From assembly GCF_001653235.2 (NCBI RefSeq), contig NC_035790.1, forward strand, positions 6,262,001 through 6,326,000: 64,000 nt of DNA. The letters are read 5' to 3'. Source of the stretch: Pochonia chlamydosporia 170 (taxonomy: Eukaryota > Ascomycota > Sordariomycetes > Hypocreales > Clavicipitaceae). A model generated the notes under the pieces. That model was given only the letters and a program-made list of their open reading frames with translations, ran no database searches and was not told where the DNA came from. Made by a program: the position numbers and the translations under genes. The first letter of the stretch is position 1, and the number at the start of each line of letters is the position of its first letter. This document shows, in pieces, positions 9,820 through 21,557 of the stretch.

Positions 9820-10797
9820 CTAAGCCTCCCGTTCTGTCAGCCCTTCAAGAAAACTGTCCGCCTGGCGTTGAGCCCGTCGTGTGCCCATGTCGCGCCTGCG
9901 CTGCTCAATCTGTCGACGTCTTGCTTCCTTTTGATCCTCGCGGATTTGGCGTTGTTGCTCAGTTCGTTCGCGCTCCTCTGCAAGATCCTTCATTTCCTTC
10001 GTCCTGGCTTCTTCATCCTTGCTGAATTTGAAGAAGCCAACACCCTTTGTCCGAATCTCACTGTCAGCGTCGTAGTGCTTCTGGTCCGGTGGTGTTGCAC
10101 TACGGTCCCGCTTTCTCGCCAGCTCTTCCATCTTCTCGGGGTCATCCGGGTTGAATGCCATGGACTGCACAGAGTCTCCGTAGATCAGATTTGTTGGCGC
10201 ACTTGGTCGAGCAGACATTCGCTCAAGCTCTTCTGCGCCCAGCAGTCCTCTCCGCGCTCGACGTTCCAAACGTTCCTTGTCAACCTTGGTTCCCCGTCTT
10301 AATCGCCCGAATTCGTCCTCGTACTCGATAACTTCGTTGGCGTCTTCACCGTCATCGTCCGAGCTTGAGCTCACATCGTCTTCGTTCCCCTCAACATTTT
10401 CCGCCCATTTCCGATCAAAGTCAACCAGAGGAGTAGCCTCATTTTCTTTTGGCACGTAGTCCCCTCGCTTCATTGCTGCATACAGTCGCGCCTTGTCTTC
10501 CATCTTCCGTCTCGCACGTGCCAGTTCTTGCGTCTCATCTTCTGTCCCAGCAACTTCTTTGAGGACAAGTTTGCCATCGTCTTGGCGAGAGCTTGATTGC
10601 TTCGGCTTGCTGCCTCGAAATATATCTTCCTTCGGCTCCTTGGAGGGTCTTGTGCGCCCTGATGTCGGAGTTGATGATGAGCTAGTTGACATAAGTGATG
10701 TTAATTGGGCTGTAAAATCGAGCGAGGACGAAAGAGCTGTGTCCTTCTTTTGCTTCTTGGTTGGCCGCTGGCCGTAGAGGTTTGGATCCTGCGGCAT
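9820..10797 (-). CDS. CCDC174-family nuclear protein
   Basis: An intronless 325-residue protein with ATG at 10797-10795. It begins MPQDPNLYGQRPTKKQKK, with a basic stretch that could be a nuclear localisation signal. It then has the conserved GKLVLKE element (about 75-81), a central Arg/Lys/Glu helix with RLYAAMKRGDYVPK, an acidic Ser/Asp cluster (about 142-155), Tyr-Glu-Asp-Glu-Phe-Gly-Arg-Leu-Arg-Arg, and a long charged coiled coil from about 245 to the end (Glu-Glu-Ala-Arg-Thr-Lys-Glu-Met). This order matches the CCDC174 family, nuclear proteins associated in animals with the exon-junction complex. No enzyme motif is present. The fungal function is not established. Confidence 0.83.
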   Translation of the reverse strand: MPQDPNLYGQRPTKKQKKDTALSSSLDFTAQLTSLMSTSSSSTPTSGRTRPSKEPKEDIFRGSKPKQSSSRQDDGKLVLKEVAGTEDETQELARARRKMEDKARLYAAMKRGDYVPKENEATPLVDFDRKWAENVEGNEDDVSSSSDDDGEDANEVIEYEDEFGRLRRGTKVDKERLERRARRGLLGAEELERMSARPSAPTNLIYGDSVQSMAFNPDDPEKMEELARKRDRSATPPDQKHYDADSEIRTKGVGFFKFSKDEEARTKEMKDLAEERERTEQQRQIREDQKEARRRQIEQRRRDMGTRRAQRQADSFLEGLTEREA

Positions 10798-11305
10798 GTT
10801 TTATGTAGACTGCTCTTATCCAAATTCCCCAAGTATGGCCATATATCTGCGATGGAATATTCAGCTGGTGTAGGAGTTGCGTATTTTGCTTGTGCAGGTA
10901 AGGTAGAATTCGAGTCAACGAGCACGGCGCTGGGTAAGCTTCAGGTCGGTATAATTAGCCCTGAGTTACCATCGTCATATCTTATTTGCCATTACTAGAG
11001 ATCTGGCGAGTTGGTACATCCAAGTTCTCTCAATTTTGAGATGGAAAATATCTAAGATGTTAGCTTTTGATGTCTTTGTTGGCACACTTTGGTGATGGAA
11101 AGACCCTGGGCAACTTAAACCAGCCACTACCTGCATCAGCCACAGCCAGTGCATATGTCTGGTAAATCAGCCACAGTCTGCCCCTCCAAAGCTCACTGAG
11201 CGACAATGCCAATTTGATCACGCCAGACGGCACCTTCCCCCGCTATCGGATAGCAGAGAAATTGACTCCTTTCATCTACAATTATTCAACAAAGTACTAC
11301 GCAAT
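10798..11305. other. Divergent promoter between the CCDC174-like gene and HOM6
   Basis: 508 bp between two divergent starts, with no reading frame of interest. A TGACTC core lies at 11263-11268, 38 bp before the HOM6 ATG. An ATGTCTGGT copy occurs at 11155. Confidence 0.5.
11263..11268 (+). promoter_or_regulatory. TGACTC core (half CPC1/GCN4 site) before HOM6
   Basis: The hexamer TGACTC is the core of the GCN4/CPC1 site; here the seventh base is C, not A. It lies 38 bp upstream of the HOM6 ATG, so it may fall inside the transcribed leader. HOM6 belongs to the threonine/methionine pathway, which is under general amino-acid control in fungi. The assignment is inference. Confidence 0.35.
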
Positions 11306-12456
11306 ATGGCCACCACAAACTCAGTCTTCATTGCCGTAATTGGTAAATTAGTTCTATGTAAACCTTAGATTCTAATTGCAAGCTAACTGTGTGACAAATA
11401 GGCGCCGGCGGAGTGGGAAAGTGTTTCTTGTCCCAGCTTCGTGATCTCGCTGTTCGTCGACCATCCCCAAAGTTGAATCTCTGCTACATTGCTACGAGTC
11501 GCAAAGCTCTTTACAATGACGACTACGCGGCAATCAACTTGGATACTGCTGTTGATGCCTTGGCCGCTTCTACCAAGACCCCACCTTCTCTTCCGGATCT
11601 CGTTACCTACCTTACCAAAGCGCCTGGCAAGGCCATCATTGTCGACAATACGAGTTCTCAAGACGTTGCTGAGGCATACCCCACAGCCCTCAAAGCCGGC
11701 GTCAGTGTTGTCACGCCAAATAAAAAAGCTTTCTCCGGATCATATAAGCTGTGGCAGGATATTTTCCAAGCTTCTGCAGCTTCCGGGGCCAAGGTCTACC
11801 ACGAATCATCCGTTGGTGCGGGTTTGCCTGTGATTTCGACCTTGAAGGATCTTGTGGAAACTGGCGATGAAGTCACAAAGATTGAGGGAGTTTTCAGCGG
11901 AACCATGTCATTTCTCTTCAACTCGTTTGCTCCCGTCAGTGGCAGCGGCGGCAAGTGGTCTGAAGAAGTCAACAAGGCCAAGGCGCTTGGTTACACGGAA
12001 CCTGATCCTCGCGACGACCTCAACGGCCTAGATGTTGCCCGCAAGCTGACCATTCTGGCTCGCCTGGCTGGTTTGCCTGTCGAGTCTCCTACGGCCTTCC
12101 CGGTGGAGAGCTTAATTCCCAAGGAGCTGGAATCTTGCTCCAGTGGCGACGAGTTTATGGAGAAGCTTCCCAACTTTGACCAGCAGATGGAAGAGAGGAA
12201 AGCCTCAGCCGGAGACAAAGTTATTCGATTCGTTGGCAGCATCGACGTAGGCGCCAAGGATGTCAAGGTCGGCCTCCAGACGTTTGATGCCTCTCACCCA
12301 ATTGCTGCTTTGAAGGGCAGTGACAACATTATCAGCTTCTACACCAAACGATACGGTAGCAACCCTCTCATTGTTCAAGGAGCGGGCGCGGGCGGAGACG
12401 TAACTGCCATGGGTGTGACAGCGGATTTGATCAAGGTTATCGGACAGATTGCCTAA
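11306..12456 (+). CDS. HOM6: Homoserine dehydrogenase
   Basis: Exons 11306-11342 and 11402-12456 give 363 residues (yeast Hom6 is 359). The 59-nt intron (donor GTAAAT, branch GCTAAC, acceptor AATAG) interrupts the Rossmann glycine motif, which reads FIAVIGAGGVGK once spliced. The enzyme reduces aspartate-4-semialdehyde to homoserine with NAD(P)H, feeding threonine, isoleucine and methionine synthesis in the cytosol. Other family marks are NKKAFSGSYKLW (NAD(P)H-binding loop with the catalytic-lysine region), YHESSVGAGLPVISTLKDL, the GVFSGTMSFLFN substrate-binding block and GYTEPDPRDDLNGLDVARK, which contains the conserved Glu/Asp/Lys active-site residues. It is a monofunctional fungal type with no aspartokinase or ACT domain. 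It may be a CPC1 target. Confidence 0.97.
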
Positions 12457-12529
12457 GTAAAGACACGGACAAATAGAGTAAATCGTGGGCCGGGAAACAT
12501 GTGAACGCTGTCCACAGAAGGGAACCGAG

Positions 12530-12901
12530 TCATCGCTTACGTGACCCCTGAGTGTTTTGCTTCGTGGCACTTCCCGAAGAACTGGAGGAAGTGTCTGGTT
12601 TGGTTGTGCCTGGCATCGACGTCGTCTGACTGGGTTGGGTTTCGTTCCGATTCGAGAGGTGTCTCCATACCCACAAAGATATATCTATGGTGAGGAAGAA
12701 GAGAGCGAGGGTAAAATAAAAATCGTGCCAATGAATGCCTATTTGCAAAACCACAAAAGTTAGAGCTAGATCCTGGGTAATAAGAGAAGTGTTGGACGCG
12801 CGTACACATAGAGCAGAAATAGACCGAATGATGAAAGACGAAGACTGGGGCACGAAAATGCGACCAAAGTCCCATGCGGCTGTTTGCACGACTTCTGTCA
12901 T
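12530..12901 (-). CDS. Small predicted membrane protein (hypothetical)
   Basis: The proposed exons 12901-12808 and 12738-12530 give 100 residues from the ATG at 12901 (MTEVVQTAAWDFG). The 69-nt intron has donor GTGTAC, a CTCTAAC branch point 15-20 nt before AAATAG, and is itself a multiple of three without a stop, so retention would insert 23 residues and leave the rest unchanged. The spliced product has a hydrophobic stretch of about 40 residues (IHWHDFYFTLALFFLTIDIS), i.e. one or two membrane segments, then a Ser/Thr-rich basic tail. I do not recognise the family. The frame runs upstream of the ATG to a TTG, which I do not believe is used. The gene converges with HOM6, with 73 bp between the stops. 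Confidence 0.45.
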   Translation of the reverse strand: MTEVVQTAAWDFGRIFVPQSSSFIIRSISALCVRASNTSLITQDLALTFVVLQIGIHWHDFYFTLALFFLTIDISLWVWRHLSNRNETQPSQTTSMPGTTKPDTSSSSSGSATKQNTQGSRKR

Positions 12902-13277
12902 TTTTACTGGAACGTGAAACAAAATATGTGCCGTGGCAGTCTGCAATACAATCTGTGATGCTGAGAGCAAGTTGCCGCGTGTGAAAACCTGGTGTCGCGA
13001 AGCTTACGAGCTCGGAAGTAACTCAGGAGGGACGACAACGACAATGGCAGGCGGCCACATGCTGTTCCTGAAAGACGGCACGGGATGCATGGAGAAGCGT
13101 TCAGGTGGTGTGAGCGGGAGGCAGGCCTCACCGCCTTCCTATTTTGCACACAGCTTTTCAAAGCCACTGAGATGGCGCAAAGCACTTCTCGCTGCCAAAA
13201 AAGTTTAAGTGAAATATTTCTTATGAGGCAGATCGTCAGCAGCGAAAAGAGCACCCTGCGGGAAAAACATCTTCAAA
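12902..13277. other. Divergent promoter between the small membrane protein and TRM8
   Basis: 376 bp between divergent starts. No reading frame or repeat stands out. Confidence 0.45.
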
Positions 13278-14234
<957 letters not shown>

Positions 14235-14618
14235 GACAATTGATGCGAAATGAGAAATAGTAAGAGAGCCAAATAAAGCACACATTTATGAGACTACATG
14301 GCATTATTTCACCGTTTAATCTGCCCGAGCTATCTCACAAGCTACATCATACGCGTTGGTTCTCTCGGTACTGTTCTAGGGGCTGTATTCTGCGTGCTCG
14401 AAGTGTGTTGACATGATGTGTCTGGTAGAATGTCTGGTAGAATGTCTGGTGCAATTCCATCAAATTGTCAATGGGGCGCTGGTCCCTGTCCCGGGCATCA
14501 ATTGATGCAGCAACATTGAACGCCAAGCATCGCCCTAAAGCGGATAGCTCCAGCACTTGAGCACCAAGCTCAGCAGCTCCTCGGCACTAGACAATCGATA
14601 AGACATGTTGTGCTGGAC
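14235..14618. other. Intergenic region with a short tandem repeat
   Basis: 384 bp between TRM8 and the sorting nexin gene. It contains a near-perfect triplicate of the 12-mer AGAATGTCTGGT (see separate entry). An out-of-frame ATG at 14604 precedes the chosen start of the next gene. Confidence 0.5.
14416..14451 (+). repeat. Three tandem copies of a 12-bp unit (GAATGTCTGGTA-like)
   Basis: Reading across 14416-14451, the sequence runs gatgtgtctggta, gaatgtctggta, gaatgtctggtg. The first copy is degenerate and the other two are identical over ATGTCTGGT. The ATGTCTGGT core also recurs singly elsewhere in the window. Confidence 0.8.
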
Positions 14619-17600
14619 ATGGATGGGCCGGCGTCTGGTGACATGGACTTGATTGACTTGACGCTTCAGAACCCCCCAGTGCCATCCGTGTCCCCTGCTC
14701 TCCCTGCAACCACTTCAACAAACCCCTACGACGATATTCGACCTCCACTTTCACCCTCAATCCTTCATTCCTCGCAATCAGACCATGCGGCTCTATCGTC
14801 CGCAGCTCTGGCCATGGCCCTGAAGCGAAGAGACGTGGCTGTCGCTGCCGTAGCCGCTTTCGTTGCTTGGGGATATGCTGTGAGCTGGTTCTCCGTGTTA
14901 CGATGGGCCGGATATGCATTTGTGGCCGGCATCCTTGTCACCATTATCGGCCTCGTCGCAACTTTATTATTGACAGCGCAGCGACCGAAACGTGTGCCGA
15001 CACAGCTTCCTAGGGCTTCCTTTCTAGACGCTAGTCGCTGGAAGAAAGAAGTGGCTGCTTTAAAGAAACGACAAACATACGAGAGGCAGAGACTGGAACT
15101 TGGTTGCTCACCGCATGTTGTTGATGCTGTCGATGGCCTACTCGACTTGATCCTTCGCGACTTCGTGCGCAGCTGGTATTCCCATATCAGCTCAAACCCT
15201 GTTTTCCCGAACCAAGTCGACCGCGCGGTGCGCCTGGCAATCACGAGTTTGATCGAGTCGTTACGACACAAGGACTTGGCAGAAATAGTTACGAGTCGTC
15301 TTATTCCAATTCTCACTGCCCACTTCCGCGATTTTTACGATGCTGAAAAGTCAGTCCGAGGGAGAAAACTAAACCGCTCAGTTACGGAATCCGAAGAGCT
15401 GGACCTGGCCATTGCGTCCAAGTACAAGGATGGGCGCCTGCACCCTGCCGCCTCTCTGTCATTCCCAGACACCAAGATGGTGCAGCAGGATTATCTGAGG
15501 TCTCTTGCTGAGAGAATTGTTCCCAAGGTATTGCCCGAACATATGCTAGCCAGTAGGTCCGTGTCTATCATCATTCGCGAGATTGTCAGCTGCGCTGTGC
15601 TGTCCCCAGTGCTGCAGCTGTTATCTGATCCAGATACATGGAATCAAGTGATGGAAAACTATGGCCGCAGCATGTTGCAGGACAGGTCGACAGTTCGCAA
15701 GCTTAGAGCGGCACTTGATCAGCATGCATCACCAACGCCTCGGACAGTGAAGATGGCACAAGCACCCAGGCTAAGCCCGGGCGACAGTGAGCGCAAGTTT
15801 GAAAAGTTTATTCGTGGCATACGGAAAGTGAACAACTTGTCAGATGCGCGGCGTTTCCGGAGCGAAGTGGCTAGCCAACTGAAGCGAGACTCGCTACAGG
15901 AGAATCAGGAACCGGTATATCTTAGGCGCTTGGAGATGGGCAAGCGACTGCTGGACCAAAAAGTCCAGCAACTTGCCGCTGGTGGTGATCGTCAACCCGT
16001 GACGTTCAATGCACCAACTGCGCCTGTTGCAACGGCTTCTAGGTTAGAGAATGTTGCTCTCGTTGAGCTCTTGAGGGACGCGTCTGGACTTTCATATTTC
16101 ATGGAATACATGGACCGCCAGCGTTTAATGTCTCTGGTGCAGTTCTGGCTAGTAGTGGATGGGTTTCGAAACCCATTGGAGGATGATGGCCAAGAAGATG
16201 AACAAAACCCCTCCAACTTGCCCATGTGGACCGAATCAGATCGAATGGACCTGCAGCAAATCAACCAAGCATACTTGTCACGTCCCGAATTACATGTCCC
16301 AGAGACATCTAGGAAGGAAGTCCGCCAGTTCCTTGAAGCTGGCAAATCCGCGACACCCTTACAATATCATCGAGCTAGAAAATCTATTCTCAAAGCGCAA
16401 AGCGCAGTTTTGGAGGAGATGCAGTCACAGCATTACCATGGCTTCAAGAAGTCTGATCTATACTATAAGTGTCTCGCATCCCAAGACACATCCACGGCAA
16501 GCTTGGCACCACCCCCCTTACCAGCAGCTCATCCTCCCACAACACGAGCATCGCAATCTTATCAAGCCAAACCAAAACCGGTCTCTCGACTTGCAACATC
16601 CGCCTCAAGTCAAACTACTAGGCGATCTGGTTCTGCGGCGGATCTCCGTGGTCTGGACGTCAACACGAATGGGCATGATCCTCTGACTCAGTCTCGACGG
16701 TCGCTAGATGAGTCCGGATCAGGGCCGCTTTTCGACGACGACGACGTGGAAAACGACGGGTTAATGGACTCAGTTCACAGCGTGGGTGAGCCTGAGCCAC
16801 CACAACAGGTGGCCCCAGACACGCATGTCGTCCAAGCCGTTGAAGAAGCTTTGAACAACATATTGGATGATGAAAGACCCCAGACGGCAGAGGACTTGAG
16901 AGCGTCCCTATTTGGAGACGTCGACGAGACTGACGCAAGCTTCTTGGCCAGCAACGACCGCCAGTCCAACCGCGATTCGATAGACTCTGGACAACCTGTT
17001 GTAGCTGCCAAAGATCAGGAGAAGCCTAGTTTGTCGTCCTTGGGTTTAGTCAGTGCAGCGTCAAGAATCGGAGTTTTCGTCGACGATGATTTGTTTGCGG
17101 ACGAAGACAAGTTCCTTGCAGATGAAGTTGACGATACTGGAGAAGGTACCACGGATAGAGACGAAGAGGATGAAGTCCACGAAGCAGCACCAGGTGACCT
17201 TGGCCTCGCAGAAGCCATCAGCGCGTTGACCAACGACATTGATCGCTTAGCAGCACAAGAGGCCATTGTGGACTCACTGACGCGAAAAGCCGAGCTAACA
17301 AACAATACCTCTGAGCTACGAATCCTGCGCAAATCCAAGGCGAGCTTACAAAGAGAAATTCGGCGCAAAGAGCTTCAACGACAGCAGTATGTTGTTCAAG
17401 AGAGTGACAACAGTCTGTATGGTCGGTCTACCATCAAGATCAAGTCGATTCAGGTGGGCCGGGAGGATGACGGCAGAGAATTTGCTATGTATGTTGTCGA
17501 AGTGCAACGCAATGCTGGCGAGCAAATGCCTGCGGCATCGTGGATTGTTACAAGGCGATATAGCGAGTTCCATGACCTTCACCAAAAACTACGATCCAGA

Positions 17601-18563
17601 TATCCGTCAGTGAGGAACCTGGACTTTCCTCGCCGAAGAGTAGTCATGAAATTCCAGAGCGAATTTCTCCGAAAGAGAAGGGAGGCCCTGGAAAAGTATT
17701 TACGAGAGCTACTCCTCCTTCCAGAAGTTTGTCGCAGCAGAGAACTTCGAGCCTTTTTATCCCAGAGTGTGATCACTCCTGGTCAGGATATATTGGATCG
17801 TGAGGATAAGAAGGACATTGTGTCTCGTCTGTACGATTCGGTCGCGGATGGCATGGACGATATCCTGGGCAATATACCTGTTCTGGATCAAATATCTGTG
17901 GCTGGTCAAAATCTCATTGCCGCCGCCACCAATCAACTAAATGCGATGCCACTCAACGTAAATGAAGACACGTTTCCCGCCGCCGAAGCAGAAGCAGAGC
18001 TGAATGCCTTCGAGGACAAGGAACTAGAGCCCTTTATCAAACCTATCTGTGATATATTCTTGGAAGTTTTTGAATTGAACAGAGGCAACAACTGGCTCCG
18101 TGGACGAGCCGTCGTTGTGGTCCTGCAACAACTCCTAGGGGGCACTATTGAGAGAAAGGTGCGGGACAATGTCAAAATGCTCCTACAGGATGAGTCTATT
18201 CTTCGGTATATTTCTCTGGTAGAAGACAACATGTGGCCTGATGGAGTCCTACTCCGCGACAGAAAGCCTAGGTCCGAGACGCAGAAGAAGAAAACCCGAA
18301 CGGAGGCGAGTCTTATGTTGGCTACACTTGTACCAGATTTGGCTGGAAATGTTGTTGGGAGGGCGAATGCGCAAACTGCCAGTCGGCGCATTTTCGCGAC
18401 GTTGAACAATTCCCGACTCAAGTAAGTATTCATGATCTGGCTGCGCTGGAAATGCAACAGTGCATTCGATGAGAGAGGTCCATGCTAATGTTTCTGAATT
18501 AGTGCCCATTTGGTATTTACGATGCTGGATGAAATTATATCCATCATGTTTGAAGATTCATAG
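14619..18563 (+). CDS. MDM1: PXA-RGS-PX-nexin_C sorting nexin, MDM1/SNX13-like
   Basis: Exons 14619-18421 and 18503-18563 give 1287 residues. The final intron (donor GTAAGT, acceptor AATTAG) replaces an apparent stop and adds a 20-residue tail ending Ile-Met-Phe-Glu-Asp-Ser. I chose the ATG at 14619 (MDGPASGDMDL); the frame is open a few codons upstream but only from a GTG. Order of parts: two transmembrane segments (about 77-123), PXA domain (about 153-345), RGS-like domain (about 477-619), an acidic, Ser-rich disordered linker, a coiled-coil patch, a PX domain (about 936-1048, with the RRYSEFHDLHQKL phosphoinositide-site motif) and a nexin C-terminal domain (about 1135-1215). Yeast Mdm1 tethers ER to vacuole and influences mitochondrial inheritance and lipid droplets; the animal relatives are SNX13, SNX14 and SNX25. 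ER anchoring by the N-terminal segments is expected. Confidence 0.92.
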
Positions 18564-19807
18564 CGAGCGAAGTCAGGCGGCAGCGGCTTGGGAATTGGAT
18601 GGTGGCCCGGATGATGGTTTTAGGTGACGATGGGCAGCTTGATTGAATTGAATGAGTAATGTTTTGCAAGCATGGCATGGCATGGCATGGCATGGCATGG
18701 CGTCTCGGGGAGGTTATCATGTATTCTGAACGAGGGAGCCTGATTGATGGGCGTGAGCGGAAAGGAGGCCATCGGCAGATATCTGACGTGGCTCTATTCG
18801 TAAATATACTAGTATGAATCGAGGCTTGCATGCTGCATTGGTCTCGAACCGGCGTTGAAGCTCATGGGAGGCCATGCATTTGGAGATGCTTTGGATGCAT
18901 GTGCTCCAATCGAATGTGGTGAGGAGATGGGATGGCGTGCATCTGTGGCTATCATTTGAGTCTACATAATCTACAGGTTCTTGTGCACGTGCCACAACGG
19001 ACGGCAAGTGATGTCTGGTGTTTTCTTCACCAAGCCATTTGTTTTGATATGTGCTTCATCGGAACCCTTGTTTGTGGCTTCAAATGGCTGGTTGCATATG
19101 CACACGCAAACTTTGCAAACAATCAAGCGCAAGATTGTTTGTCAATTTTTGTTGAAGTGACCGTGATGCTGACCTGACTATCGAATCGGCATCGGGATGG
19201 AACAGACCAATTTGATTTGACCTGCACATGTGGACAAACAAACGCACCAGACCACAGGCGGTCCGCCCCGGTGACAAACAACATTGAGCCAGTTGACAGC
19301 TTGAGCGCCAGACGCCTGGCTAGCCGCTAAATAAGTTAGCCACAGCGCCTTGCGCTCGCTAACGACCGCCAACGACCAACCTGCAACGATAAAAGTGGAA
19401 CCAGCTCGCCATATTTAGACGTTTTGCCAGCTGCCACCGCCCTTTCTCATCCTCAGCCTCAGTGTCGCATCGGTCACTTGAGCACACACATGCAAGCTTT
19501 CCCCAGGTTTCTGCTTTCTCCTCACCTGTTGACTTGACCTGACCTCTCCCAGGCCCCAGCTCAAAAAGCCATCCAACGCGACGCAACTTGTCCACTGGTT
19601 GCACCTGTTTCTTTCTCTCCCCTTTGCATATCCTGGACGTGGCCATCCAGAGCTTCCTGATTTTCCTCGGATCCTATCTGTCTCATCTCCTCTCGAGCTG
19701 TCTGTCCTCTATCCACTGGCTGCGTCGACTCTTTTCATCTGTTCGCCCGTCAAGTAACCCTCCAGGATTCGGTCGTCCTTCGTCCCCCATCTTCGCCCAC
19801 CGCCATC
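18564..19807. other. Intergenic region and long 5' leader of the SR-protein gene
   Basis: 1.24 kb without a gene. It holds the (CATGG)6 tandem at 18671-18700. From about 19440 to 19807 it is pyrimidine-rich (CT-rich), which is typical of a strong fungal promoter and leader. No coding frame is convincing. Confidence 0.5.
18671..18700 (+). repeat. Pentanucleotide microsatellite (CATGG)6
   Basis: Six perfect tandem copies of CATGG, just 3' of the sorting nexin gene. Confidence 0.95.
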
Positions 19808-21557
19808 ATGACTACTGAGGTCTCGGCTACGCGGCTCTACCTGGGCAACCTTCCTCGCAATGGTCCATAACCCATAACCACCTCTTAACTTTCCTACGCC
19901 CCTTTGGATTCCAACTGACTCGCTTTCCCGGCAGCTACCAAAGCCGATATCGAGGCTCACTTTGCGACTCATGGCACCGGAGACATCACTGAAGTGAAGC
20001 TTATGAACGGCTTTGGCTTCATCGAATACAAGGATCCTATGGATGCCCGCGACGTTGTTCCGGGTTAGTCGACCCTTTTCTTCCTTTGAACTCCAAACTA
20101 CTTTTGCGTCTGGACAACAACCATACCTCTTTTGAAGTCGACTTTGCTAACTCAATGGCCATTTCCTTGGCGCCGTCTGAACTATAGCCTTTCGTACGTG
20201 TTCATCCCATCTCCCTTGGCCACCAGCAAGCCTCATAGACGGATACCATGGCCTTTCCTTGCGTTTTGAATTTGTCTGCTAACCTGCAAACATGTAGATG
20301 GATCCGACTTCATGGGAGAGCGTCTCACCGTTCAATTTGCCCGCGGACCGCGACAGAGAGAAAGCGGCTTTGGAGGCGGCCATGAGCGCGCTCCACCACG
20401 ACCTCGACGAACTCCGCACAGGATGCAAATAACCGGGCTTCCGAACGAAACCAGTTGGCAGGTCTGTCTACATCTCCCCGCTCTTTCTCGCTGGATTCCA
20501 TGGATACCTTCCTTCCCACCTGTGTCACTGGAATCATTCCTGTACTCTGTTGTCGGCTGGGATTCAACGCCTTGAGGCTTTGTTTGCTTCCATTGTAATT
20601 TTTGGACTGCCAGCACCTACCACCAGTATCGCCCTTGGGACGAATCCTGGGTACCGGCTATTCCCCTCCCCGTGCGTGGCTCGCAATGTCTGGTCTGTGG
20701 CACAATAGGATGTATGAGACCATTTCTCGGCTATGTGGACCTTTGGTTGATTCGGCGTCGCACTAAATACATCGTCATTCCTGCGAACAAGGACTTACTC
20801 GGCTTCTGGATATAGGACCTCAAAGACTTTGCACGTCAACCCGGTCTTGACGTGGTGTACTCCGAGACGGGGCGAGATTCTAATGGCAGGGGGTATGTCG
20901 CTCTTAACTTGTAGTTTTGTATGGCCGAGGGCTACATGCTGACACCTCCATCAGTTTTGTCGAGTATGAGACCGCTGCAGACTTGCGAACCGCTGTAGAG
21001 AAGCTTGATGGTCGCGAGTTTAAGGGAAACCGCGTCCAGTGCGTTGCTGATGTTAGTTGTGCAAGCTCTCTTCCGCAAACAGCTGCTCTAGATGCTCACA
21101 ATTATTACCACAGACTCAGCCTGATATGCCTCCCCGAGAGGGTCGCGGTCGTTCACGTTCACCTGGTGGTGGTGGCGGCCGACGGCCATACAACAATGCG
21201 CCTCCCCGATTCGATGAATATGATCGACGCGGCGCGCCTCCTCGTGCTGGCTACAACGACCGCCGAGACCCTGGACCTTATGGTTACCGTGATCGAAGCC
21301 CAAGGCGAGAGTACTACGATGATAGGACGCGCTACCGCTCTCCTCCTCGAGGCCCTCCCCCCGTGGAAGATTACCCGCCTCCCCGCGGCCGCTACGAGGA
21401 CCCATACCGCCGAGACTATGCTCCTCCACCCCCCGACCCATATGCCAACGGTCGCCAATATGAGCGTCCCCCAAGGGACTTTCCTCCTCGAGAGCCAGCG
21501 TACGCACCCCGAGACGGGTACGCTCGCGAATATGACAGAGGTGGACGCTACTGGTAA
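19808..21557 (+). CDS. SR-type splicing factor with two RRMs (SRSF1/Srp2-like)
   Basis: Seven exons: 19808-19862, 19935-20063, 20188-20193, 20298-20461, 20816-20892, 20955-21051 and 21114-21557, giving 323 residues. RRM1 (about 8-84) has RNP2 LYLGNL and RNP1 GFGFIEY. RRM2 (about 100-176) is the pseudo-RRM of SR proteins, marked by Ser-Trp-Gln-Asp-Leu-Lys-Asp, the invariant signature, and GRGFVEYE. The C-terminal half is rich in Arg-Gly, Arg-Asp, Pro-Pro and Tyr with only scattered RS dipeptides (GRGRSRSPGG, DRSPRRE), so it is a weak RS/RGG tail. It should bind pre-mRNA and support splicing, and perhaps mRNA export. Exon 3 is only 6 nt; skipping it also keeps the frame. Intron 4 (354 nt) is long for this genome and splits the Ser-Trp-Gln/Asp-Leu-Lys signature. 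S. pombe srp2 is the closest relative I can name. Confidence 0.92.

Noticed and set aside
12902..12970. Longer N-terminus for the small membrane protein
   Set aside because: The upstream part starts at TTG. The ATG at 12901 is the first usable start.
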